The translations under genes and the position numbers were made by a program. Shown piece by piece: positions 52,444-59,898 of a DNA stretch of 64,000 nt; position 1 is the stretch's first letter; every line of letters begins with the position of its first letter. The DNA is taken from contig NZ_LT670844.1 in the NCBI RefSeq assembly GCF_900141755.1, positions 2,604,001 to 2,668,000 of the forward strand. The letters are read 5' to 3'. Source of the DNA: Bradyrhizobium lablabi (GTDB taxonomy: Bacteria > Pseudomonadota > Alphaproteobacteria > Rhizobiales > Xanthobacteraceae). The notes below the pieces were generated by a model. It saw nothing but the letters and a program-made list of their open reading frames with translations. It made no database searches and was not told where the DNA came from.

Positions 52444-53327
52444 CGTCGCTGCACCGGGTCGAGCAGCGCGCGCAGACCGTCGCCAAGCAGGTTGAAGCCG
52501 ATTACGCTTGCGATAATGCAGCCGATCGGCAGCGCCATGATCCACGGCGCCTGATAGACGATCTGGCGTCCCTCGGCGATCATGCCGCCCCAGGTCGGCG
52601 TGTCGCCGGCCACCGAAATGCCGACGAACGACAAAATCACTTCCACCAGGATCGCAATCCCCATTTCGACCGCCAGCAATGTGACCACCAGCGGAACGAG
52701 GTTGGGCAGGATTTCGAGTCGCAGGATACCGCCGCGGCCAAGCCCGATGACGCGCGCGGCGGCGGCATAATCGCGCTTGAGCTGCACCATGGTTTCGGCG
52801 CGAACCACGCGGGCAAAGCGGGTCCAGTCGACGACAACGATGGCCGCGATCACCGAGGTCAATCCCGCGCCGATCACCGCCGCCAGCACGATCGACAATA
52901 GCACCGGTGGAAACGCCATCCAGACATCGATCAGTCGCGAGGTCAGTTGATCGACCCAGCCGCCAAAGCTGCCGGCGATCAGCCCAAGCGCGATGCCGAT
53001 CAGCGCCGCCAGCGTTGCCGCGATCAGCGCGACGGCGACCGCGGTCTGTGCCGAGTAGATCAACCGCGACAACACGCAGCGGCCGAGGCTGTCGGTGCCG
53101 AGGAAATAAGCGGGGTCACCGCCATTGGCCCAGGCCGGCGGCAATTGCGCCGACAGCAAATCCTGCTCGAGCGGATCGTGCGGCGCGAGCAGCGGCGCCA
53201 GCAAGGCGACCAGCACGAGAATAGAGACGAGCGCCGCGCCGATCCAGAGCCGCGGCCCGCCCCGCCGAAATCCGGCGATCCATCGCGACGGCGGCGCGGC
53301 CGCATGATCGAGGGCAAGGTCAGCCAT
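52440..53327 (-). CDS. Oligopeptide-type ABC importer, permease (DppC-like)
   Basis: Inner-membrane permease of 295 residues with the DppC layout: N-terminal segment (LWIGAALVSILVLVALLAPL), the HDPLEQDLL and FLGTDSLGRCVLSRLI motif, and the EAA loop (RAARVIGLGRGGILRLEILPN-type region), then WGGMIAEGRQI and a final helix before LGDGLRALLDP. Overlaps the DppB-like gene by eight bases at its start, so both are translated together. About six membrane segments. Confidence 0.93.
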   Translation of the reverse strand: MADLALDHAAAPPSRWIAGFRRGGPRLWIGAALVSILVLVALLAPLLAPHDPLEQDLLSAQLPPAWANGGDPAYFLGTDSLGRCVLSRLIYSAQTAVAVALIAATLAALIGIALGLIAGSFGGWVDQLTSRLIDVWMAFPPVLLSIVLAAVIGAGLTSVIAAIVVVDWTRFARVVRAETMVQLKRDYAAAARVIGLGRGGILRLEILPNLVPLVVTLLAVEMGIAILVEVILSFVGISVAGDTPTWGGMIAEGRQIVYQAPWIMALPIGCIIASVIGFNLLGDGLRALLDPVQRR

Positions 53328-54327
53328 GGCGCAGCCTCGGATCCAGCAGCGTCACCAACAGGTCCACGGCGAAATTCAGCGCGATGAACAGCACCGCGAA
53401 GGTCAGAATGAGACCCTGGATCAGCGGAAAGTCGCGGTTGATCACCGCGTCGATCGCCATGTTGCCGATCCCCTCATAGGAGAAGATGCGCTCGACCAGC
53501 ACGGTGCCGCCGAGCAGCAGCGTGACCTGAACGCCGCCGAGCGCGACCGTCGGGATCAACGCATTGGGAAATACCTCGCGCAGCAGGATTTTTGGGCGCG
53601 AAAAGCCGCGGGCACGCGCAATCTGCGCATAATCCTGATCTTCCGCCTCCGCCAGCGAGGCTTTTAGAATCCGCGCCACCAATGCAGCGAAGGGCAGCGC
53701 CAGCGCTACCGCCGGCAGGATCATGTGCGGCAGCAGCGCACCCGCAATGTCGAACCGCCCTGTCAGCAGGCTTTCGACGAGATAAAAGTTGCTGCGGAGG
53801 TTGACGTCGATCTCTGGGTCGATGCGGCCCGAAATCGGCAGCAGAGGGATCAACACGCCGAACACCAACAACAGGATCAACGCCCAGAGAAAATCCGGAA
53901 TGGCAAGGAAGACGCCGACGCCGCCGTCGACCACCCATTCCGCCCGCTTGCCGCGAAGCTGGATGCCGATCAGCGCGGCGATCGTCCCTAACATCACCGC
54001 GATCAGGCTCGCCAGCAGTGCCAGTTCCAGCGTCGCCGGCAATCGCGCCCGCACCAACTCGAACACGCTCTGGTGCACGCTGATCGAGCGGCCGAAATCG
54101 CCGCTCAATGCCTGACCGAACCAGGTGAAAAATTGCTGCAGGATCGGCTGATCGAGCCCATAAAACGCCCGCAGCCGCTCGATGTCGGCTGGCGTCGCGC
54201 CCGGCGGAATCATCATGGCGATGGGATCGCCGGGCACCACGCGCAGCAGCACGAAGACGATCACCGCGACGCCAACAAGCGTCGGCGGGATAAGGACGAG
54301 TCGCCTGATGATCTCGCCCCAGCGCAT
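53320..54327 (-). CDS. Oligopeptide-type ABC importer, permease (DppB-like)
   Basis: Inner-membrane permease of 335 residues of the DppB type: N-terminal helix RLVLIPPTLVGVAVIVFVLL followed by RVVPGDPIAMM, then GLDQPILQQFFTWFGQALSGDFGRS, and the EAA loop ARARGFSRPKILLREVFPNA. It is 24 bases downstream of the binding-protein gene and overlaps the DppC-like gene. Nothing unusual in length or motifs. Confidence 0.93.
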   Translation of the reverse strand: MRWGEIIRRLVLIPPTLVGVAVIVFVLLRVVPGDPIAMMIPPGATPADIERLRAFYGLDQPILQQFFTWFGQALSGDFGRSISVHQSVFELVRARLPATLELALLASLIAVMLGTIAALIGIQLRGKRAEWVVDGGVGVFLAIPDFLWALILLLVFGVLIPLLPISGRIDPEIDVNLRSNFYLVESLLTGRFDIAGALLPHMILPAVALALPFAALVARILKASLAEAEDQDYAQIARARGFSRPKILLREVFPNALIPTVALGGVQVTLLLGGTVLVERIFSYEGIGNMAIDAVINRDFPLIQGLILTFAVLFIALNFAVDLLVTLLDPRLRHG

Positions 54328-54351
54328 CGTCGTGCCGCCTTGTCTGTCGCC

Positions 54352-55896
54352 CTAGGCCTGCGTGATCAGTTGCGGAAGTATCATGCCGTTGGCCTGCGCC
54401 ACGACTTTCAGGCCCTTTTTGTGGATGATCGGCTGCACATATTGGAACAGCGGGATCACCTCGCCTTCCTCGGCGATATATTTGTCGACCGCCTTGTAGC
54501 CGGCGATCCGCTTGGCTTCATCCTTTTCGCCCCACAGCGGACCGATGCGCTCGACCAGATCCTTGCCCTTCCAGGCGCAATGCGGCGAGGGGCCGAACAT
54601 CGCAAAGCCTGTGGAGGTCGAGGGATCGCCGATCGCGTTGCCCCAATTGTAGAACGCGGCCGGCGCCAGCGCGTGGCGCGCGCGCAATTCGAAATGCTGT
54701 GCGATCTCGTAGACCTCGATATTGGCCTCGATCCCGACTTTGCGCCACATCCCGACGATCGCCTGGATCATCTCGTAATCCTTCGGCTTGAAGCCGCGGG
54801 TGGTCTGGATCGTGAATTTGACCGGCTTCTCCGGCGAGAAGCCGCTCTTGGCGAGCAGGCTCTTTGCGAGTTCCGGATCGTAGGCGACCTTGATCGAGGG
54901 ATCGAACGCGGCATATCCCGGCGCTTCCAGGGTTGCGATCGGAACTCCGTAGCCCTTCAAGAGCCGGTCGACGATCGCCTTCTTGTCGATGGCGTGATTG
55001 GCGGCAAGACGGACATTGCGGTCGAGCATCGGGTCGATGTCGGTGATGAAGATCATCGCGATGTCGGACACCGGTTTTGTCTGCCCGGCCAGTCCCGGCT
55101 TGTTCTTCAGGCGGTCGAACTCCTCGTAGGGAATCTCGAACGTCACGTCCGATCCGCCGGATTCCATCTCGGCGACGCGGCTGGTTGGATCGGTGACGAA
55201 TTTGAACACCACGGTCTCGAACGCTGGCTTCGGACCCCAATAGCCCGGATGCGCCTTGAGCCGGAGGAATGCGTTGCGCTCGAAGGCATCGACCTTGTAC
55301 GGGCCGGAACCGATCGGCGCCTTCTCGAAACCGTCCGCGCCGACCTTCTCATAATAGGCCTTGGGCAGGACGTAAGCGGTCAGGAACGCCATCCATTTGA
55401 ACAAGGTCGGCTCGAACTCCTTGACGTCGCCGGTGATGGTGTTGCCGTCGATCTTGTAGTTGCCGACCTTGGACCAGACGAACTGGATCGGATTTCCACT
55501 TTTCGTATCGGCGGCGCGCTGCAGCGACCACACCACGTCTTCCGGCGTCACCGGCGAGCCGTCATGCCAGGTCGCGCCCTTGCGCAGCTCCAGCGTGATC
55601 TTGGTGCGGTCGGCGTTCCAGCCCCATTTTGTCAGCAGGCCCGGCTTGAAGGATAGATCAGGCGCCTGACCGACATAGGGATCGAACACCGACTGATAGA
55701 TCGACTGGATGGTCGGATTGACCGCGGACAATCCGACAGTCGGATCGAACGACGGCAGATTGACATTGTAGGCGATTGTCAGCGTTCCCGGTGCCGCGGC
55801 CTGCGCGCCGCCGCTGAGCAAACCCGAAGAGAGCGGAAGGGCGGCAGCGCCCGCCAGCTGAAGGACGTGACGGCGAGACAGCACTGACGACACCAT
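54352..55896 (-). CDS. ABC importer periplasmic binding protein (SBP family 5)
   Basis: Solute-binding protein of 514 residues, family 5 (peptide/nickel/opine type). Tat signal SRRHVLQLAGAAALPLSSGL with twin arginine; the mature protein starts near AAAPGTLTIAYN. Family motifs: LELRKGATWHDGSPVTPEDV and IGSGPYKVDAF. It is 60 bases downstream of the DLH/SnoaL fusion gene with a hairpin between. A hairpin there may lower or protect the downstream message, as is common for abundant binding proteins. Ligand unknown; the operon context suggests a non-peptide molecule. Confidence 0.93.
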   Translation of the reverse strand: MVSSVLSRRHVLQLAGAAALPLSSGLLSGGAQAAAPGTLTIAYNVNLPSFDPTVGLSAVNPTIQSIYQSVFDPYVGQAPDLSFKPGLLTKWGWNADRTKITLELRKGATWHDGSPVTPEDVVWSLQRAADTKSGNPIQFVWSKVGNYKIDGNTITGDVKEFEPTLFKWMAFLTAYVLPKAYYEKVGADGFEKAPIGSGPYKVDAFERNAFLRLKAHPGYWGPKPAFETVVFKFVTDPTSRVAEMESGGSDVTFEIPYEEFDRLKNKPGLAGQTKPVSDIAMIFITDIDPMLDRNVRLAANHAIDKKAIVDRLLKGYGVPIATLEAPGYAAFDPSIKVAYDPELAKSLLAKSGFSPEKPVKFTIQTTRGFKPKDYEMIQAIVGMWRKVGIEANIEVYEIAQHFELRARHALAPAAFYNWGNAIGDPSTSTGFAMFGPSPHCAWKGKDLVERIGPLWGEKDEAKRIAGYKAVDKYIAEEGEVIPLFQYVQPIIHKKGLKVVAQANGMILPQLITQA

Positions 55897-55920
55897 GACA
55901 ACTACTCCCCCTATGCGAGA

Positions 55921-55943
55921 ACGGCGCCCGGAGCGGGCGCCGT
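55921..55943 (-). terminator. Hairpin between the fusion hydrolase and binding-protein genes
   Basis: Perfect 9-bp arms ACGGCGCCC / GGGCGCCGT with a 5-base loop, between the stop at 55957 and the start at 55896. No strong T-run follows on the minus strand, so it may attenuate transcription or stabilise mRNA instead of fully stopping it. Confidence 0.6.
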
Positions 55944-55956
55944 CAACTGAATTCGA

Positions 55957-57198
55957 CTATTCGGCGGCCTGCGGCGCACTCTCCGCCCAGCGCGCCATCA
56001 GCGTGTTCGACGGCAGCGTCTCGTCGACGAGCTTTTTTGCCGTCGCGACGCCTGCGACCGGGAGCAAAGCGGGATCGAGCAATCCGATCTGCACCAGCAC
56101 CGAAGCCTGATCCCAGTAGATGTGCTCGTTGTAGAGCTTGTCGCCGCGGAAGCGGACGATCGCGACCAGCGGGATCTCCACATATTTGCCGGTCGGCGCC
56201 ACGCCGGGCAGCATCCAGTCGATCTCGATGTCGTGGGTAAAGCAAAACAGCATCTCGTCGACGACGCGGTCGGCGCCGATGGTGCGCGAGATCGGGATCA
56301 GCTTTGTGTCCTTCGGCGTCTTCGGGATGAAATGATTGGCGTAGAAGCGCAGCAGATCGCGATAGCCGACGCCGCCGGTCATGGTCGGGATGTGGTTGAC
56401 ATAGGGCTCTGCCACCATCGTTCCCATGGTCGCCTCAGCCGAGCGGATGCCGAATTCCAGTTCGGTGTGGCGATCCCACAAGGTCGAGAGATCGTAATGC
56501 GGGCCCAGAACTTTCCGGAACAGCGCGATCGAGCGCGAATGCGCCATCAGGGTCGCAGGCTTGTTGAAGCTGGTCCGCTCCGGTGCTGCGAAGGCATGGT
56601 CGCAGCCGGGATAGAGATAACATTCGACGTCGGGACGTTTGGCGAAGGCGGCCTTCACCTGCTCGCGCGCTTCGGCGGGCGCGAACTTGTCGAGCTCGGC
56701 GAAATGAAACACCATCGGACCCTTGATCTTTGCGGCCTCGCCGATGTCGGCCTCGATGCCGACGCCGTAATAGCTGACGGCGCAATCGACGTCGGTGCGG
56801 GCGGCGGTGAGGTAAGCGAGCTTGCCGCCCAAGCAAAACCCGAGCGCGCCGACCTTGCCGGTGCATTCGGGACGCCCGCGCAGCACCTTCAGTGCGTCGG
56901 CGGAGTCCTTGATCGACTGATTGGCATCGAAGCGCTGATAGTAGCCAAACGCCTTGTTGAAGTCGGCCTCGGAATAGCCGAGCTCAATGCCAGGCTCCAT
57001 GCGCCAGAACAGGTCCGGCGCGAGAACGACATACCCCTCCTCGGCATAATAATCGGCGACCTCGCGCATTGACGAATTGACGCCGAAAATCTCCTGCAGC
57101 AGCAGGATGCCGGGCCCCGATCCCGATGCCGGAATAGTCAGATATCCCTTGAAGGTGCCGCCATCGGCGGCCGCGATATCAATCCATTTGCCTGCCAT
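55957..57198 (-). CDS. Dienelactone hydrolase fused to a SnoaL-like domain
   Basis: Two-domain protein of 413 residues. Residues 1-225 are a dienelactone hydrolase-type alpha/beta hydrolase: Glu36 (LLQEIFGVN), Cys122 (ALGFCLGGK), Asp170 (AELDKF) and His201 (GCDHAF), all at DLH spacing. Residues about 232-400 form an NTF2/SnoaL-like (polyketide-cyclase type) domain (WDRHTELEFGIRSAEATMGT, YANHFIPKT, THDIEIDWMLPGV). Such fusions are uncommon to my knowledge. The start ATG 57198 is followed by MAGKWIDIAAADGGTFKGYL. First gene of the MarR-linked operon. Likely opens a lactone or ester of an aromatic or cyclic compound. Confidence 0.88.
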   Translation of the reverse strand: MAGKWIDIAAADGGTFKGYLTIPASGSGPGILLLQEIFGVNSSMREVADYYAEEGYVVLAPDLFWRMEPGIELGYSEADFNKAFGYYQRFDANQSIKDSADALKVLRGRPECTGKVGALGFCLGGKLAYLTAARTDVDCAVSYYGVGIEADIGEAAKIKGPMVFHFAELDKFAPAEAREQVKAAFAKRPDVECYLYPGCDHAFAAPERTSFNKPATLMAHSRSIALFRKVLGPHYDLSTLWDRHTELEFGIRSAEATMGTMVAEPYVNHIPTMTGGVGYRDLLRFYANHFIPKTPKDTKLIPISRTIGADRVVDEMLFCFTHDIEIDWMLPGVAPTGKYVEIPLVAIVRFRGDKLYNEHIYWDQASVLVQIGLLDPALLPVAGVATAKKLVDETLPSNTLMARWAESAPQAAE

Positions 57199-57276
57199 CG
57201 ATACTGCTCCCGTTCGAAAGGCGCACGTTATGGTGTGCGCTGCCACTTCATCGTGCTTTCTTAATTGAATTTTTAA

Positions 57277-57296
57277 TGTAAGAATTACAATTGTAA
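57277..57296. promoter_or_regulatory. Overlapping palindromes, likely MarR operator
   Basis: Within a markedly AT-rich spot, TGTAA-GAA-TTACA (57277-57289) overlaps the perfect palindrome TTACAATTGTAA (57285-57296). It lies in the divergent region between the hydrolase and MarR genes, 79 bases from the hydrolase start. Typical size and symmetry for a MarR dimer. Confidence 0.7.
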
Positions 57297-57387
57297 ATAG
57301 CATAGATTGAGCAGGGCTTGCCTACGCCTTGAGCGCGCGGCGCCTTGAACGAACGACATCTTGAGCGAAAGACACCGGGAGACCGTT

Positions 57388-57975
57388 TTGAAGAGGACCA
57401 AGATCGCGGTGAAGAAAATCGCCGAGACAGCGAAGCCGAAGAAGCAAGCTGCCGTCACCGAACGGCCGGGGGCCTGGCATCTCGCGCGCACCGAAACCGA
57501 GCGGCGGCTGACCGATTTCGAGTTCGGCCTGGAGCGATTGGCGCAAGCCTATTATCGCTGGAAGGCGGCGTGCCTTGCCGCGGTCTGCGACGTGCCGCTG
57601 ACCGGCGACGATGTCGCCGTGCTCAATGTCGTGCGGATGGGCGATGAACCAAAACGGCTTTCCGAGATCGGGCAGTTGCTCAACCGTGTCGACGTGCCCA
57701 ATCTGCAATACGCCACGCGCAAGCTCGTCCGCGCCGGCCTGATCGAAACCGAGGGCAGTTCATCGCGCAAGGAAACCCGCTATCGCGCCACCTCGACCGG
57801 GCATTCGGTGACCGAAGCCTACGCCGCCTTGCGCGCGGCAACCTTGCCGCCGATGCTGGAGGGGCTCGACGGCTGGGCCGCGAAATCCGAGATGACCAGC
57901 AGCCATCTGGATTTGATCTCGAGCCTCTACGCCCAGGCCGCGCAGGTCGCGATCACGAGGCGGCACCAGCCCTGA
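57388..57975 (+). CDS. MarR-family-like winged-helix regulator
   Basis: Predicted winged-helix regulator of 195 residues. The DNA-binding part is RLSEIGQLLNRVDVPNLQYA followed by TRKLVRAGLIETEGSSSRKE, the MarR pattern with a wing (KETRYRATSTG). A basic N-terminal extension precedes it (KRTKIAVKKIAETAKPKKQ). No ATG fits; the TTG at 57388 has GGGAG six bases upstream, and the TTG at 57361 is the alternative. Divergent from the operon 49325-57198, which it probably controls through the palindromes at 57277. Confidence 0.8.
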   Translation: MKRTKIAVKKIAETAKPKKQAAVTERPGAWHLARTETERRLTDFEFGLERLAQAYYRWKAACLAAVCDVPLTGDDVAVLNVVRMGDEPKRLSEIGQLLNRVDVPNLQYATRKLVRAGLIETEGSSSRKETRYRATSTGHSVTEAYAALRAATLPPMLEGLDGWAAKSEMTSSHLDLISSLYAQAAQVAITRRHQP

Positions 57976-58027
57976 CGGCGCCGCTGCACTCGCATTGCGC
58001 AACCAGCGGGCGCGGCGAGAGGTCGGA

Positions 58028-58061
58028 CAACGGAAATTGACATCCAGCAACGGACATTGAC
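58028..58061. promoter_or_regulatory. Direct repeat with 20-bp period upstream of mipZ
   Basis: CAACGGAAATTGAC (58028-58041) and CAACGGACATTGAC (58048-58061), one mismatch, exactly 20 bases start to start, about two helical turns. Each contains TTGAC(A/G), like a -35 hexamer. It could be a regulator site. The rest of the 242-base gap shows nothing else I can name. Confidence 0.5.
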
Positions 58062-58217
58062 GACGCGTAGCGACCTTTGTCGCATTCGATCTGCGGAACA
58101 AATGTCGTCCCAGCGACGTTCTTCCATGAACTGCCGATCGCGTCCTTCCTCGAACAGAATGTCGAGTGGTGGCGTTAGCGGTTGCCTTCATCAAACCGGT
58201 TGTTTCGAGCCGCAGCC

Positions 58218-59141
58218 ATGCTGAACGTCGCGGTAAATTCGCGCGGGTCACCCCACGTCATCGTGGTCGGAAACGAGAAGGGGGGTTCCGGAAAGACCAC
58301 GATTGCAATGCACATCGCCGTGGCGCTGATGAAGAGCGGCCAGCGGCTGGCCACCATCGATCTCGACAGCCGGCAGCGGACCCTCACTCATTATATCGAG
58401 AACCGGCGCGCCTGGGCCCGCAGATGCCATGTCGATCTCGAGTTGCCGACGCACCTCGCCATTGCGCGCGCCGAAGGTTCCGCCGTGAGCGAGAACGAGG
58501 CTGCCGAGTTCGCCGACTTCGACCAGGCTGTCTCGGCCATCGAGCGTCATCACGACTTCGTGGTGATCGATACGCCCCCGCACGACAGCTATTTGATGCG
58601 GCTTGCGCATTCGGTCACGGATACCCTGGTGACGCCGCTCAACGACAGCTTTCTCGATCTTGACGTGCTCGCGAAGATCGATCCCATGACATCCACCGTA
58701 ACTGGGGTCAGCCACTATGCCGAGTTGGTGCGCGAGATGCGCCGCCACCGTCGATCGGTCGACGGCGATCCCACCGATTGGGTGGTGGTGCGCAACCGCG
58801 TTTCGCCATTCGGATCACCGATCGAGGCGGTTTTCTGCAATGGCTTGCAGGAACTGGCGCTCGCGTTGGGGTTTCGGGCCGCAACCGGCCTCTGTGAACG
58901 CCCGGTATACCGCGATCTTTTCCCGCGCGGGCTCACGGCGCTGGATGTCTGCGACCGCGCGCCGGCGGGCGACCTGGATCCGTCCCATTCGGTAGCGCGA
59001 CGCGAGATCCAGGCGTTGCTGGACGTCTTGAAACTGCCGCTCGACGATCGCGGACGGCGCCGCGCGGCGGCCCGTGCCGAGTGGCTCGCAGCGCGAACCC
59101 ATCCGTTGGATACAGGCGATGTCGTCCTGACCGACGCTTAG
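58218..59141 (+). CDS. mipZ: Division-plane positioning ATPase MipZ
   Basis: ParA/MinD-type ATPase of 307 residues. The deviant Walker A KGGSGKT is in HVIVVGNEKGGSGKTTIAMH. The MipZ-specific IDLDSRQRTLTHYIENRRAW segment and the VIDTPPHDSYLMRLAHS switch/Walker B region are present. MipZ forms bipolar gradients via ParB and inhibits FtsZ polymerisation, placing the division septum at mid-cell in alphaproteobacteria. ATG 58218 is preferred over a TTG at 58182. It ends convergent with, and four bases overlapping, the 59138 gene. Some substitutions (e.g. STVTGVSHYAELV) resemble those in Rhodopseudomonas MipZ, so I consider the call sound. Confidence 0.93.
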   Translation: MLNVAVNSRGSPHVIVVGNEKGGSGKTTIAMHIAVALMKSGQRLATIDLDSRQRTLTHYIENRRAWARRCHVDLELPTHLAIARAEGSAVSENEAAEFADFDQAVSAIERHHDFVVIDTPPHDSYLMRLAHSVTDTLVTPLNDSFLDLDVLAKIDPMTSTVTGVSHYAELVREMRRHRRSVDGDPTDWVVVRNRVSPFGSPIEAVFCNGLQELALALGFRAATGLCERPVYRDLFPRGLTALDVCDRAPAGDLDPSHSVARREIQALLDVLKLPLDDRGRRRAAARAEWLAARTHPLDTGDVVLTDA

Positions 59142-59761
59142 ACTTGTGGACGCGCCAGCGCCAGAAATCCCCGTTGCAGCTCTGCAGCGCGGGTCAAGCC
59201 ATCGGGCAGAAAATCGATGACGTCGCGCAAGGTTTCGTCAGATACGCTCCAGCCACAATAGCGCCTTGCCGCGTCGAGCAGTTCTTGCGGTGAGGTCGCC
59301 GCATAGGCGCGGCGCGTTTTCTCGTTTGCAGCCTCGATCTCACGGGGATGCAGGAGCAGGTTGCCCATCCGGCCGGGTAGCAGGCTGCCGCGCTCGTAGC
59401 CGATTGCATGCCAGAGGATACTGACCGGGGTGTGCCGCGCGCATATCGCCATTCGGAAGACATGCGCTTCGACCAGATAGTCAGCGAACTTGCCGCCTTG
59501 CACGAAAAACTGCTTGGCGAGTTCGTCGAACCCGGGAAGATTGAACGCCCAAATGAAGGCGTTCGCCTCGCCCTCTATCTCCGGGCCCACAGGCGCGGCA
59601 CCCTGCTCGAAATCGGACGGGCGACTTCGCCAGGCCGTGACCGCCTGTTGCGATTGCGAGGAGAGCACGGCTTTCTCAGTCGCGGCGTCAAAATCCGGCT
59701 TGAAGCGTTGGTAGGCGGCCTCATCGACAAATAGGCCGATCCACCAGTGATCAAAGCTCAC
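59138..59761 (-). CDS. Protein of unknown function
   Basis: Unrecognised protein of 207 residues starting at a GTG with GGAGG 4-5 bases upstream. It has no signal peptide or membrane segment; the interior is well-packed globular sequence (DHWWIGLFVDEAAYQRFKPD, ANAFIWAFNLPGFDELAKQF, LLHPREIEAANEKTRRAYA). Its 3' end overlaps the mipZ stop by four bases, in convergent orientation. No functional inference is possible from sequence alone. Confidence 0.7.
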   Translation of the reverse strand: MSFDHWWIGLFVDEAAYQRFKPDFDAATEKAVLSSQSQQAVTAWRSRPSDFEQGAAPVGPEIEGEANAFIWAFNLPGFDELAKQFFVQGGKFADYLVEAHVFRMAICARHTPVSILWHAIGYERGSLLPGRMGNLLLHPREIEAANEKTRRAYAATSPQELLDAARRYCGWSVSDETLRDVIDFLPDGLTRAAELQRGFLALARPQV

Positions 59762-59898
59762 CTGACCTCCTCGCCGTCATGGCGCAGCCGACAAAGCGCG
59801 CGCGCCGGCGGGCGTCGCCTCGTCTTAGGATTTTCTATAGTCGACGGTTCGCTCGCGAGAAAGCCCCTGTTCTCGCGCTTGGGCGACGGCCCAAAAAC

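Noticed and set aside
54073-55656. Long + strand frame of 527 residues
   Set aside because: Antisense to the binding-protein gene; no recognisable fold or start.
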